In this document: in pieces, positions 1 to 8,737 of the stretch
Layout: every line of letters begins with the position of its first letter
Numbering within the stretch: position 1 is the first letter of the stretch
From: Salaquimonas sp041736675
Lineage (GTDB): Bacteria > Pseudomonadota > Alphaproteobacteria > Rhizobiales > Rhizobiaceae
Direction: 5' to 3'
Length of the DNA: 64,000 bases
NCBI GenBank assembly: GCA_041736675.1
Contig: JBGSTD010000002.1
Location: forward strand, 62,001-126,000
Position numbers and translations under genes: made by a program
The notes under the pieces: generated by a model
What the model saw: only the letters and a program-made list of their open reading frames with translations
The model's database searches: none
Told to the model about the DNA's origin: nothing

Positions 1-1
1 A

Positions 2-274
2 CTGGCCGCATCAACCGTTCGTGCCAACATGATCTGGTATCTTTTCATCACCGACTTCATGATCATCATCGGCTATCTGTTTGCGGATGTTTTTACCCGC
101 GAAAATATCGCCCTCGGCCTTGTCGGGATTCCAGGTTATGTTCTCGGTATTCTCATCGGCATGAAATTCTTTTCAGGCACCAGCGACAGGCTATACAGAT
201 CCATCGCTTTTATCATCATCCTGATTTCGGCAATTTCGGCATTGCCGCTCCTTGACGGTATCATCCGGAACTGA
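2..274 (+). CDS. TauE/SafE family sulfite exporter, C-terminal part
   Basis: The reading frame is open from the first base and ends at 274, so the gene starts outside the window. About 90 residues are visible. They form two to three hydrophobic helices, with an arginine-containing loop before the first and a G-I-P-G-Y motif near the middle, as in the end of TauE/SafE (DUF81) membrane exporters of sulfonates, sulfite or other organic anions. It converges on the EamA gene with 3 bases between the stop codons. The substrate cannot be inferred from this fragment. Confidence 0.75.
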   Translation: MAASTVRANMIWYLFITDFMIIIGYLFADVFTRENIALGLVGIPGYVLGILIGMKFFSGTSDRLYRSIAFIIILISAISALPLLDGIIRN

Positions 275-277
275 AAT

Positions 278-1207
278 TCAAAGGGCTGCGGCGTCCAGCA
301 ATCCATCGTCTTCCGGCAGTTTGCCAACCGGCTGAACCAGCAGCAAGCCGGACAACATCAAACCAATCGCCATCCAGACCCAGCCCGAATAGACCTCTCC
401 CAAGAAGACAATCGCAATCAGGATGGCTGCCATTGTCACCACATAGGCGATCTGTGTTGAAAAAACGATCCCGGCAAACCCGATCAGCCACATGAAACCC
501 GAATAGGCAACTGCATGGGCAATTGAGGACACAACCAGCGCCCATTCTGCTGGACCGAAAGGCACCAGCGGATTGATGAATTGTCCCGATGCCAGCGCAA
601 GCGGCCCGACTGCCAGCATGCCGAGAAACGAAGCCCCCCAAAGTGCGGCCATCGGATTGAGTTTCGGTGGAACCAGTTTTGCAACAAAATTGCCTTCAAG
701 GCCATAACAGAACGGTGCAATCAACGCGACAAACACCCAAAAGCCCTGCCCCGCAACCGGAAGGCTTGCTTCAGGAAGTGCGATCATCATCATCGCCGTT
801 ACGCCCAATAGAATTCCCATCGAACGGCGAAATGCAAAGCGTTCGTTACCAACTCCAAGGGCAATCATCAGAGAAAACATTGGGACTGTGGAAATGGCCA
901 CCGCCATGATCCCGGCTGGCAGTTTTGCAGCTGCAAGATAGGAAAACGAATTGGGTATCAAGGTGCCAAGAAGCGAGACACCGGTGAAATAGACGAGATG
1001 CCTTCGCCCGAAAGGAACCCTGATCCTGAGGACCAGCAGGACGATGCCAATTAAAACAACGGCGATCAGCAATTGCCAGAAAATCAGGCCAAACGGCTGA
1101 TAGCCTGTCGAGACAGCGATTTTGGTCAAGGGTTGTGTTGCGCCCCAGAAAAAGCCGAAGGTGACAAGTCCCGCAAAGGATTTCAAAATGAAAGACGGAT
1201 GATTCAT
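278..1207 (-). CDS. EamA (DMT superfamily) transporter
   Basis: A 309-residue protein with about ten hydrophobic segments arranged as two repeated five-helix EamA halves, the normal length for drug/metabolite exporters of the inner membrane. The first half starts near the ATG at 1207 (G-F-F-W-G-A-T-Q-P), typical of EamA repeats; the second half starts near residue 150. The family exports amino acids, nucleosides or small drugs by proton exchange; the substrate here is unknown. It is convergent with the exporter fragment before it and lies downstream of yebC on the same strand. Confidence 0.85.
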   Translation of the reverse strand: MNHPSFILKSFAGLVTFGFFWGATQPLTKIAVSTGYQPFGLIFWQLLIAVVLIGIVLLVLRIRVPFGRRHLVYFTGVSLLGTLIPNSFSYLAAAKLPAGIMAVAISTVPMFSLMIALGVGNERFAFRRSMGILLGVTAMMMIALPEASLPVAGQGFWVFVALIAPFCYGLEGNFVAKLVPPKLNPMAALWGASFLGMLAVGPLALASGQFINPLVPFGPAEWALVVSSIAHAVAYSGFMWLIGFAGIVFSTQIAYVVTMAAILIAIVFLGEVYSGWVWMAIGLMLSGLLLVQPVGKLPEDDGLLDAAAL

Positions 1208-1293
1208 GAACGCCTCCCAAATTCTTGAAGCAGGAAAAATAGAAGGAATGCCGGCAAAAAACCTGTCGGCAACTCTTCTATGGTAAATGGAGA

Positions 1294-2049
1294 TCAGATG
1301 GAAAGTTTTTCCATCACGTCATCGGCGATGTCGAAATTGGCAAAGACGTTTTGAACATCATCATCATCTTCCAGCACATCTATCAGCTTCATAAGGCTTG
1401 CTGCCTTGTCTTCATTGACTGGCGTCAGGTTGTGCGGCTTCCAGACAATGTTGACACTTTCAGCTTCACCAAGGGCAGCTTCCAAAGCCTTGGAAACCTC
1501 GCCTATGTCTTCAAAGCCGCAAAGAATGGTATGACCTTCTTCGACATCACTTTCAACATCCTCAGCGCCAGCTTCAATGGCAGCTTCCATCACCTTGTCT
1601 TCACAGCCGACCGAATATTTGTAGGTGATCTCGCCCTTGCGGTCGAACATGAAGGAAACAGATCCTGTCTCGCCCAAAGCACCGCCAAATTTGGTAAAGC
1701 TGGAACGGATATTGGATGCGGAGCGGTTGAGATTGTCGGTCAGTGCCTCGACGATTACCGCAACGCCGCCCGGACCATAGCCCTCATAGCGGATTTCCTT
1801 GTAGTCTTCGCCATCGCCGCCAACGCCCTTGTTCATCGCACGCTGGATGTTGTCCTTGGGCATCGACTGGCCCTTGGCGTTCTGGATCGCAAGGCGAAGG
1901 CGCGGGTTCATGTTCGGATCGGTCATGCCCCCGCCCATTTTCACCGCAACGGTGATCTCCTTGGACAACCGGGAAAATGCCTTGGAACGGGCGGCGTCTG
2001 CTCTGCCCTTTTTGTGCATGATGTTCTTGAATTTTGAATGGCCGGCCAC
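1294..2049 (-). CDS. yebC: YebC/PmpR family regulatory protein
   Basis: A 251-residue full-length member of the YebC/TACO1 family. It begins with the hallmark M-A-G-H-S-K-F motif followed by a K-G-R-A-D-A-A-R-S-K segment. The start is GTG at 2049, with an AGAGGTGA Shine-Dalgarno just upstream; no ATG fits the family N-terminus. Family members bind DNA as transcriptional regulators, and some act on the ribosome to help translate difficult proline-containing stretches. In Rhizobiales the gene is usually near the YmdB and folate cyclo-ligase genes, which lie about 4 kb away on the same strand here. Confidence 0.95.
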   Translation of the reverse strand: MAGHSKFKNIMHKKGRADAARSKAFSRLSKEITVAVKMGGGMTDPNMNPRLRLAIQNAKGQSMPKDNIQRAMNKGVGGDGEDYKEIRYEGYGPGGVAVIVEALTDNLNRSASNIRSSFTKFGGALGETGSVSFMFDRKGEITYKYSVGCEDKVMEAAIEAGAEDVESDVEEGHTILCGFEDIGEVSKALEAALGEAESVNIVWKPHNLTPVNEDKAASLMKLIDVLEDDDDVQNVFANFDIADDVMEKLSI

Positions 2050-2161
2050 GGCTCACCTCTTCAGCTTGGTATGCATTTGCATTGTCGGAAAAATCATGCT
2101 GCATATAGACCAAGAATAAGGGCCGCGTCCAGCACCGGAAAATCCAAAACAAGTAATTTTG

Positions 2162-2680
2162 ATGAACAAAAACGACCCGTCCGGAGTAAATATCGCAAAA
2201 TTACCCTGGAAGGGCGGCTGCCAGTGTGGCGAGGTGAGATATGAAATCTCGCAAATGCCCCTAACCCTCTACGCCTGCCATTGCACTGAATGCCAAAAGC
2301 AGTCAGCCAGCGCCTTCGGACTTTCCCTATGGGTCAGGAAGTCTGCCTTCAGGGTATCAGGCAATACCAAAAGCTGGTCACGCGGCACTGATCGCGGCAA
2401 CATTTTGCACTGCCATTTCTGCCCGCGGTGCGGCTCCAGATTGTGGCATGAGGGCGACAAGCCACATCCAACCTTTGGCCCGATTGTCAGCGTGAAGGGC
2501 GGCTCACTCGGGAACATGAAATATCTCGCCCCGGTCGGACATATCTGGACACGCTCGAAACTGCCGGGAACGATCCTGCCAAATGACAGTCTGCAGTTTG
2601 AGGCTGATCGGATCGACGATGACGCTCTTGTTCGCGCCTGGCATGCCTATTTGTCAGAGGTTCACGGAATCTCATCCTGA
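2162..2680 (+). CDS. GFA family (glutathione-dependent formaldehyde-activating-like) protein
   Basis: A 172-residue protein with the cysteine pattern of the GFA/CENP-V fold: C-Q-C near residue 20, C-H-C-T-E-C near residue 40 and C-P-R-C near residue 92, which together bind two zinc ions. The founding member speeds formation of S-hydroxymethylglutathione from formaldehyde, but most homologues have no proven substrate. ATG at 2162 was chosen over the TTG one codon earlier; no strong ribosome-binding site is visible for either. Confidence 0.85.
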   Translation: MNKNDPSGVNIAKLPWKGGCQCGEVRYEISQMPLTLYACHCTECQKQSASAFGLSLWVRKSAFRVSGNTKSWSRGTDRGNILHCHFCPRCGSRLWHEGDKPHPTFGPIVSVKGGSLGNMKYLAPVGHIWTRSKLPGTILPNDSLQFEADRIDDDALVRAWHAYLSEVHGISS

Positions 2681-2826
2681 CGAATTCAAACTTGGAAAAC
2701 CCCGCCAGAAAGCACCGAGCAAACTGCAAAACTTTCAATACCCGAAATATTGCACTTGATATTCTTATTTTGAATATGGAATGTTCAGTTGCATATCCGG
2801 GTTTGTGGGCAAACGGGAACATCAAA

Positions 2827-3474
2827 ATGCGGCAAAATTCGAAAACAGTAATGACAGCTGTGTTGGCGATCGCAATGACGGTTGCAGCGGCAATTGTACC
2901 GGGCAACAGTTTTGCCGGGAAAAAGCGTTTCGTTCCCCAGCATCCGGGAGAAGTGATCTTCCTTCGCGGACTGGCCAACATCTTTTCCCTTGGGCTCGAC
3001 TCGCTTTCTGAAGAGTTGAAGAAATATGGCGTCTACAGTGTCGTGCACAATCACAAGGCCTGGAAGGATCTCGGCAACCAGCTGATTGCCCGCAACCGCA
3101 CGGGGCAGCTTTCCTACCCTGTGGTCATCATCGGCCATTCGCTTGGTGCGGGTGCCGCCCCCCGGCTTGCCACCATGCTTGGCAGGCAAAACATCCCCGT
3201 TGAATACATGGTGATGCTCGACGCGGTTGAGCCATTGCCGGTCACCAATTTTGTTGAAGAGGCTATCAACTACTATCTGCCCAAAAAGCGGGGGCAAAAC
3301 CTGGTAACGGCAAGCAAGGATTTTACCGGCGTTTATGAGAACATCAACGTCAAGGAGAACCTCGCGGGCATTGATCATTTCAATATTGATGAAAATGAAA
3401 AACTGCGCGGCCAGATGACAAATCGCATCTTTGAACTGATCCGCAAGCGAGAGGAAGAACAGCCGAACAAGTGA
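2827..3474 (+). CDS. secreted alpha/beta-hydrolase, lipase-like
   Basis: A 215-residue protein. From the ATG at 2827 it has a clear signal peptide of about 27 residues (basic start, hydrophobic core, cleavage near S-F-A-G). The mature part carries V-V-I-I-G-H-S-L-G-A-G, the nucleophile elbow of serine lipases and esterases (G-x-S-x-G), near residue 100, and an aspartate in V-M-L-D-A-V that fits the acid position. A histidine in G-I-D-H-F could complete the triad. An in-frame ATG at 2692 exists but would bury the signal peptide, so it is not preferred. The substrate is unknown. Confidence 0.72.
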   Translation: MRQNSKTVMTAVLAIAMTVAAAIVPGNSFAGKKRFVPQHPGEVIFLRGLANIFSLGLDSLSEELKKYGVYSVVHNHKAWKDLGNQLIARNRTGQLSYPVVIIGHSLGAGAAPRLATMLGRQNIPVEYMVMLDAVEPLPVTNFVEEAINYYLPKKRGQNLVTASKDFTGVYENINVKENLAGIDHFNIDENEKLRGQMTNRIFELIRKREEEQPNK

Positions 3475-3515
3475 CCAACGGCATCACTGAACAATCTCCA
3501 ACGAATGCGGGTCAT

Positions 3516-3549
3516 TAAAAATCCCGGCTACCAAAATGGCAACCGGGAT
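3516..3549 (-). terminator. Rho-independent terminator of the BCCT transporter gene
   Basis: On the minus strand ATCCCGG (3549-3543) pairs with CCGGGAT (3527-3521), extended by inner pairs, and is followed at once by TTTT. It sits about 35 bases after the BCCT stop codon. Confidence 0.75.
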
Positions 3550-3582
3550 ATGCAATTTTGCAGTTGGTTTTCAGGAAGCCAA

Positions 3583-5391
3583 CTATTGGCGGGCGCGGAT
3601 GCCGTCGCAGTATAGCGCCTTGATGAGAGCAATACACATCAGACCCATCACCATGGTAAATGGCAGTGCCCCGATGATCATTGCGCTCTTGAGCGCCTCC
3701 ATCGGATCCGCCCCGCTATTGGACTTTCCGGCAATCAGCAAAGTTCCAATCACGAGGGTGAGGATCACTCCCCAAACGATGCGATGCTTGATCCCGGTTT
3801 CCTGTTCACCGCCGGACATGATGGTGTTCATGACCAAAATGCCTGAGTCGGCCGAGGTAACCAAAAAAGTCAGGATCAACACGACACACATCACTGTTAC
3901 CAAAGACAGGAATCCACCGGAAATCATCTGGCTAAGCGTGACAAACAATTTGTTCGTGTTTGACGCTGCGATGATGGAGCCATTGGCGCCACCGGTCAGT
4001 TCAAGATCTACTGCGGTTGCACCCAGAATGGTCATCCAAGCAAAGCAGACAAGGGCTGGCGCAAAGATGCAACCGACGATGAACTCACGAATGGTGCGCC
4101 CTCTCGATATGCGCGCGAGAAACAATCCAACGAAAGGCGAGAACGCGATCCACCATGCCCAGTAAAACGTGGTCCAGCCTGCCTGCCAACCAAATTGGCG
4201 GCCATCATTGCCAGCCGCATAGGCAGCTTTCAATACGTCGTCAGGCAAGGCAGCAGCGGCACCCTCAAGTCCTCCCTTGAAAGCCTCGAAAGAGCCCCAC
4301 GGATTGGTCGCGCCTTTAAGCAGGTCAGCTGCAAGCGGTTTTGCCGCTTCAGGCAAGGCCATGGAAAACCCTTCTGCTGTCTGCGGACCATAAGCACCGA
4401 ATGACAACTGCACAAAATGCACCAGATAGTCGACCAGTGCACTGGCATAGGTCGTCATCGCAAAGGCAAAAGAGCCAAAGACAATGAACACGCCAAGCAG
4501 AAGAAGCGAAAGGACAAGGTTCAGGTTGGAAAGATATTTGATACCTCTTCCAACGCCTGAAACAGCCGAAAGGATTGACATGAACATGATCACCACAAGA
4601 CCTGCAATCAGACCGACAGTGCCTGGTTTTGGCACCTCACCGCTCAAATCCATCATCCATTCGTATCCGGTGATTGCATAAAAGCCGTCAATAAACTGGC
4701 TGACACCGAATCCGATGGTAACCGATACCCCGAGGATGGTAGCAACAACGCCAAGGATATCGACGACATGACCGAGCATGCCGTTCACATATCTGCCAAA
4801 AAGCGGGGTCAGTGCTGAGCGGATCGTCAGCGGCATGTCACGCGTATAGGCGTAGTATGCAAGCGACAGACCGGTAATCACATAAATCGCCCAGGCATGA
4901 AATCCGTAGTGCAGGAACGTGTAGCGGTATGCGCTTTCAATCGCCTCTTGTGAATTGGCGGCAACCTCCCCGGAAATCACCAATGGATTGGAACCCCAAA
5001 GACCCAGGGGTTCGGCAGTGGCAAAAACCATCAAGCCTACGCCGAGACCCGCTCCGAACATCATGGAGAACCAGGAAAAGTTCGAGAATTCCGGCGCTTC
5101 ACCCGCCTTGCCCATCAAGCGCTTTCCGGTTTGCGGCAATATGGCAATGACGAACAGGAACATGGCAAAGAAACCAACTATGATAATATAGAAGGCGTTG
5201 AAGTCCTCGAGCAGACTCCAGTTGAGGCTGCCAAGTGTGGAGTTTGCGTTGCCTGGCCATACCAGGGCCCAAAGCACCAGAGCTACCATGATCCCTTTCG
5301 AAATCAGTGCAATGGGTATGCTGTTGCCTTCATAAAATCCCGATGGGGCTTTTCTGATATCCACATCTGTAAATGGTGGCTTGATCGCCAT
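3583..5391 (-). CDS. BCCT family betaine/choline/carnitine transporter
   Basis: A 602-residue protein with about twelve membrane segments. The family signature W-A-W-W-I-A-F-S-P-F-V-G is seen near residue 410, and the glycine-rich G-L-G-V-G-L-M-V-F stretch of TM3 near residue 115. BCCT carriers take up quaternary ammonium compounds such as glycine betaine, choline or carnitine with sodium or protons, as osmoprotectants or nutrients. There is no long cytoplasmic C-terminal osmosensing tail like that of BetP. The gene stands alone, with its own terminator. Confidence 0.93.
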   Translation of the reverse strand: MAIKPPFTDVDIRKAPSGFYEGNSIPIALISKGIMVALVLWALVWPGNANSTLGSLNWSLLEDFNAFYIIIVGFFAMFLFVIAILPQTGKRLMGKAGEAPEFSNFSWFSMMFGAGLGVGLMVFATAEPLGLWGSNPLVISGEVAANSQEAIESAYRYTFLHYGFHAWAIYVITGLSLAYYAYTRDMPLTIRSALTPLFGRYVNGMLGHVVDILGVVATILGVSVTIGFGVSQFIDGFYAITGYEWMMDLSGEVPKPGTVGLIAGLVVIMFMSILSAVSGVGRGIKYLSNLNLVLSLLLLGVFIVFGSFAFAMTTYASALVDYLVHFVQLSFGAYGPQTAEGFSMALPEAAKPLAADLLKGATNPWGSFEAFKGGLEGAAAALPDDVLKAAYAAGNDGRQFGWQAGWTTFYWAWWIAFSPFVGLFLARISRGRTIREFIVGCIFAPALVCFAWMTILGATAVDLELTGGANGSIIAASNTNKLFVTLSQMISGGFLSLVTVMCVVLILTFLVTSADSGILVMNTIMSGGEQETGIKHRIVWGVILTLVIGTLLIAGKSNSGADPMEALKSAMIIGALPFTMVMGLMCIALIKALYCDGIRARQ

Positions 5392-5691
5392 GGTTTTTTC
5401 CTCCCGTTAATACTGGACAAACCATATGCGGGTTTTTGATCAAAAAATTTGTCTGATAGCGACAGATACATATATCATTCAGCCAGAATAAAAAATTCCA
5501 AAGATGAAATAAAATGGCCAATTTCTAATTTTTACTCGTCAAATATTCGCTTGTTCCAAAAAAATACTTGCCAATTTAAGCCAATTCGAGACCAATCCGA
5601 GGTCAATATTGCTACGCCCAAAGATTGCCCTAGCCCAATTGCGTCAATACTTCGTCCAGCCAGCTTACTGAGGGAAACTACCCTGCGAACG
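5392..5691. other. AT-rich intergenic stretch upstream of the BCCT gene
   Basis: Between the BCCT start and the 3-prime end of the decayed VHL-domain gene there is about 300 bases without a credible gene. It is AT-rich around 5450-5580 and must hold the BCCT promoter, but no confident -35/-10 pair, operator or RNA structure was recognised. Confidence 0.6.
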
Positions 5692-6090
5692 TTATTCCAT
5701 TCCGAAACCTGGACTTGGCACTGTAAGGTTGAACTGCGGCACGCCCTGTTTGTGTGTAAACATTTCAATGCAATTGCCTGGGCCGTCAGTAAACATCCAA
5801 GGATGCGCAATTTACGTGTTGACCGTGAACTGTTCGCCCGGATTGAGCGCGGCATAGTCCTTGGGTACACCGTCAAAACCGATCCACAGGACAGCCCTGG
5901 AACTTTCGGTCTTGTTGACAAAAGTCACCGTGGCAGGGGTATCGGAATTCTTCGAGACTATTTTGCCAAATTTCTTGCAGGTTTCTCATCACAGATCTTT
6001 TTTGGCTTACGAAGGCGTGGCGACAACAAGGCCAGCCATTAAGAAGGCAACAAGCCCAAGGCAGGTTTTTCAATCAGTTCCATTTCTAAT
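5692..6090 (-). pseudogene. decayed gene for a secreted VHL beta-domain protein
   Basis: Reading the minus strand in one fixed frame from 6090 to the TAA at 5694-5692 gives a protein that resembles the beta domain of the von Hippel-Lindau tumour suppressor. A signal-peptide-like stretch (L-G-L-V-A-F-L-M-A-G-L-V-V-A) is followed by A-T-V-T-F-V-N-K-T, then V-L-W-I-G-F-D-G-V-P-K-D-Y-A-A-L-N-P-G, then I-A-H-P-W-M-F-T-D-G-P-G-N-C. These match, in order, the human VHL segments around Q-V-I-F-C-N-R-S, W-L-N-F-D-G-E-P and S-Y-R-G-H-L-W. The frame holds five stops: TGA 6072-6070, TAA 6009-6007, tandem TGA 5991-5986 and TAA 5814-5812. The last falls where VHL has the tyrosine of S-Y-R-G-H. No clear start codon remains, so the 5-prime limit is approximate. 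Confidence 0.72.
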
Positions 6091-6169
6091 GATCCTGTGT
6101 CGATATCTGCCCAGTCAGCATTGAGCGGGCTGGATCCGTTTCCCTCAAGGACAAATCCCGCAACAATTT

Positions 6170-6985
6170 TTACCAGGGAAGCGTATTTGCCAGATGCGGA
6201 CCAATGCGCAGCGGCGAAATCGACGTAGTCAGTCCTGTACGATCATCAATCTCCAGACCAACGCCGCACAGGGTCGCCTCCCCTGTTGCGGGCTCAAAAC
6301 GGCCTTTTGGTACTTTGGTAATAAACCGGTGGATCGGCTCTTCCTTGTCCATGCCAAGCGAGGAGTCATAGTCGCCGCACATACCCGCATCGCTCATATA
6401 ACCCGTGCCACCCGATAATATCTGGTGGTCTGCTGTTGGCACATGGGTGTGGGTTCCGATAACCGCGCTTACCCTGCCGTCGACGAAATGGGCAAAGCAC
6501 TGTTTTTCGGAAGTCGCTTCCGCATGAAAGTCAATGAAGATGACATCAGCCGCTCCGCCAAGCTCAACGCCGGTGAGTTGCTGTTCGACACAGGCAAACG
6601 GATCATCAAGATCGGGGTGCATGAACACCCTGCCCATGATGTTCATCACCATGACGCGCGCACCGTTGCGGGCTTCATAAATATTGGCACCACGTCCGGG
6701 GGTTCCTGCAGGATAATTCGCTGGTCGCAAAAACCGCTCTTCACGGTCTGCAAAGGAAAGAGCCTCTTTCTGGTCAAAAACATGATTGCCTGTCGTCATG
6801 ACATCGGCACCGGCGGCCAGCGTTGCGTCCAGAATGGCCTGTGACACACCAAAACCATTGGCGGCGTTCTCGCCATTGACGATGACAAAATCGGCCTTCA
6901 GAGAGGCAATCAATTCCGGTAATTGGTCAAAAACGGCAACGCGTCCGACTTTTCCAACCATGTCACCCAAAAACAGCAGTCTCAT
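6170..6985 (-). CDS. YmdB family metallophosphoesterase
   Basis: A 271-residue member of the YmdB (TIGR00282) phosphodiesterase family, which hydrolyses cyclic nucleotides such as 2-prime,3-prime-cAMP. Metal-binding motifs appear in order: L-F-L-G-D-M-V-G near the start, N-G-E-N-A-A-N-G-F-G near residue 38, G-N-H-V-F-D near residue 66, D-F-H-A-E-A-T near 148 and G-T-H-T-H-V-P-T near 175. The ATG at 6985 matches the family start; upstream in-frame codons lie inside the cyclo-ligase end region. It follows the cyclo-ligase gene by 16 bases and is probably co-transcribed with it. Confidence 0.92.
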   Translation of the reverse strand: MRLLFLGDMVGKVGRVAVFDQLPELIASLKADFVIVNGENAANGFGVSQAILDATLAAGADVMTTGNHVFDQKEALSFADREERFLRPANYPAGTPGRGANIYEARNGARVMVMNIMGRVFMHPDLDDPFACVEQQLTGVELGGAADVIFIDFHAEATSEKQCFAHFVDGRVSAVIGTHTHVPTADHQILSGGTGYMSDAGMCGDYDSSLGMDKEEPIHRFITKVPKGRFEPATGEATLCGVGLEIDDRTGLTTSISPLRIGPHLANTLPW

Positions 6986-7001
6986 TTGAATCCAGTCAAG
7001 A

Positions 7002-7586
7002 TTATCGAATTGCCATGCAATCAATAATACCTTTTTCGGTAATGACTGCCTCAAGGTGCTGATCATGCGCCTCTGTTGGAACTTTATCAACTTCCTGGAT
7101 TGAAAAGGCAAATCCAAACAGGCGTGGCTTTATGCCGATGGAGAAAAGCCTGTTGATGGCCCGGTCATAATATCCGGCACCATAGCCAATGCGCCCGCCG
7201 GTTCTGTCAAATGCAGCCAAAGGCACAATCATGATGTGCGGATCAAGCACGGGCGCATCGGGGCCCGGGCCACTGGTACCAAATCCGGTGGAAACCAGTT
7301 CAGCCCCGCGAACCAGTTCACGAAAAACGATTGTGGTTTTGTCTGCAATGATCGGCACGCACAGCCTTGCACCCCTTTGGCGCATGCGGTCCATCAGCGG
7401 GCGCGCGTCAATTTCCGAACGGATGGGCAAAAAGCCGGATACAATGGTTCCAGGATCAGGATGAATGAGATTAGCTCCATACTCACAGGCGCTAAGGCCC
7501 ATTTCAATGCGGTCCAGCGGATCAAGCTGATCACGCCGCGCAAGTACCTGTGAGCGGATTTCCGCCTTTTTTGTTCTGAAATCCAT
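7002..7586 (-). CDS. 5-formyltetrahydrofolate cyclo-ligase
   Basis: A 194-residue enzyme that converts 5-formyltetrahydrofolate to 5,10-methenyltetrahydrofolate with ATP, recycling folate in the cytoplasm. The family motif G-Y-G-A-G-Y-Y-D-R is present near residue 130, with the basic N-terminal F-R-T-K-K-A-E-I-R. ATG at 7586 gives the usual length; a GTG at 7628 would add 14 residues. As in many bacteria, the gene lies just downstream of the 6S RNA gene, an arrangement linked in other species to co-transcription. Confidence 0.93.
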   Translation of the reverse strand: MDFRTKKAEIRSQVLARRDQLDPLDRIEMGLSACEYGANLIHPDPGTIVSGFLPIRSEIDARPLMDRMRQRGARLCVPIIADKTTIVFRELVRGAELVSTGFGTSGPGPDAPVLDPHIMIVPLAAFDRTGGRIGYGAGYYDRAINRLFSIGIKPRLFGFAFSIQEVDKVPTEAHDQHLEAVITEKGIIDCMAIR

Positions 7587-7768
7587 GGACGCCGCCAGTT
7601 CGAAAGAGCTTTGCACCAGCTTTCGCACAGCACAACGCCGACTTCAATTTCATTTGCGGACTATTCTGCTGCAAATACGCACCACAGCCGAATAACAATT
7701 GGGATGGCCCAGAGATGGGGCGGGAGATCAAGCGGCAGGCACCCGCGTAGGAAAAATGTGAGGGAAAA

Positions 7769-7927
7769 GTGCGAGCCGCCTTGGCCGTCAGACGATGTAT
7801 CGATCCCGGGAACCTACATAGTAGGTGGGTGCCGTGTGATCCAGCCCACGGGCCAAATCAGGGACAGCTCCCTTAAGGATCGGTAAGGCCCCGGGAATTG
7901 AATGTCCAACGAACCACGCAGCCCGCT
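7769..7927 (-). ncRNA. ssrS: 6S RNA
   Basis: On the minus strand, a closing stem is formed by GCGGGCTGC (7926-7918) and GCGGCTCGC (7779-7771). Between them are the conserved alphaproteobacterial 6S blocks: TTCCCGGGGCCTTACCGATC, then TTAAGGGAGCTGTCCCT, then ACCTACTATGTAGGTTCCC. The length of about 159 nt is normal. 6S RNA mimics an open promoter and sequesters sigma-70 RNA polymerase in stationary phase. It is followed by the folate cyclo-ligase gene, its usual partner. Confidence 0.9.
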
Positions 7928-7930
7928 CGC

Positions 7931-7940
7931 CCTATATAGG
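7931..7940 (-). promoter_or_regulatory. -10 region of the 6S RNA promoter
   Basis: The palindromic CCTATATAGG gives a TATATA hexamer on the minus strand (7938-7933). Transcription 6 to 7 bases downstream would start at about 7927, exactly at the outer end of the 6S closing stem. No strong -35 hexamer stands out. Confidence 0.6.
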
Positions 7941-8012
7941 CCCTGCGCAGTTTGGCTTCCACAAAATAATGGCCATTGCTGCGTTTATTTGTCAGTCCCT
8001 GATTGGAGGGCC

Positions 8013-8387
8013 TTATTTACCTGTCTTGGCGGGGCCTGCCAGTTTCGCCGCAAGATCACTCAAGCGATCGGCGATGGCAGCAATTTTTACGGAAGTTTCC
8101 TGTTCGACAGACCCCATTTGGGTAACCGTTGACTGCGCATTGCTTTTTAGAGCATCAACTTCCGCCTTGAGAGCAGCATTCTTCTTCTGCAACTCAACCA
8201 GCTCATCCGTAACCATGATACCGGCCATGACAGTCAGGCGCTGGTCGCCAATTTCCCCAAAAGAGCCTTTCAACTGACCGACATATGAGTCGAGTTTTTC
8301 AGCAAGCGCCATAAGATGCGGCTCCTGCCCTTCTTCGCAGGCCATCCTGTAATTCTTGCCGTTAATCAGTACGTTTACACTTGCCAT
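8013..8387 (-). CDS. zapA: cell division protein ZapA
   Basis: A 124-residue ZapA family protein, which crosslinks FtsZ filaments at the division ring. It begins A-S-V-N-V-L-I-N-G-K and contains the family globular head (G-D-Q-R-L-T-V-M-A-G-I-M-V-T-D-E near residues 48-63), followed by a C-terminal coiled coil rich in E, K, A and L. ATG at 8387 starts exactly at the conserved beta strand; the longer frame from 8444 would add an unrelated leader. It is followed on the plus side by the DUF4164 gene, its usual alphaproteobacterial partner. Confidence 0.92.
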   Translation of the reverse strand: MASVNVLINGKNYRMACEEGQEPHLMALAEKLDSYVGQLKGSFGEIGDQRLTVMAGIMVTDELVELQKKNAALKAEVDALKSNAQSTVTQMGSVEQETSVKIAAIADRLSDLAAKLAGPAKTGK

Positions 8388-8461
8388 GGGAGAATTCTGC
8401 TCTTTTAGAATCGGTTTCAAGTTGGGGGCGGCCAGGGCGGCCAAGGCATATTGTCCGGCTT

Positions 8462-8737
8462 TCAGCCAGGTTGACGGTCAAGAACAGCGCGGATTGATTC
8501 CATGGCGTCCACCAGTCGCCGGGAAACCTCGCGGTTGGCACTCTCAAGCCTTTGCGCCTTGCTCTGCGCACCATCCAGCGAATCGGCCAATCTCGCCCTG
8601 TCTGCCCCCATGCGTTGCACTTCGGCTTCCGCGTCCAGCAACCGGCTTTCACGTTCAAGCCTTGCATCCACCGCCGTTTCAAGGGTTGCCAAGGCTTTGT
8701 CCAGCTTTTCAAGCGAGGAGGAAATCTGTCCCTTCAT
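8462..8737 (-). CDS. DUF4164 family coiled-coil protein
   Basis: A 91-residue protein that is predicted coiled coil almost throughout (L-E-K-L-D-K-A-L-A-T-L-E and similar heptads), with a conserved ending around M-E-S-I-R-A-V-L-D. DUF4164 proteins are found next to zapA in Rhizobiales. They are probably associated with cell division, but no activity is established. It lies 74 bases upstream of zapA on the same strand. Confidence 0.85.
   Translation of the reverse strand: MKGQISSSLEKLDKALATLETAVDARLERESRLLDAEAEVQRMGADRARLADSLDGAQSKAQRLESANREVSRRLVDAMESIRAVLDRQPG

Noticed and set aside
1351..2037. 228-codon plus-strand ORF overlapping yebC
   Set aside because: It is the shadow of yebC on the opposite strand; yebC is a clear full-length family member.
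5449..6042. 197-codon plus-strand ORF across the region before YmdB
   Set aside because: Its translation has no family features, and it is antisense to the decayed VHL-domain frame that explains the sequence better.
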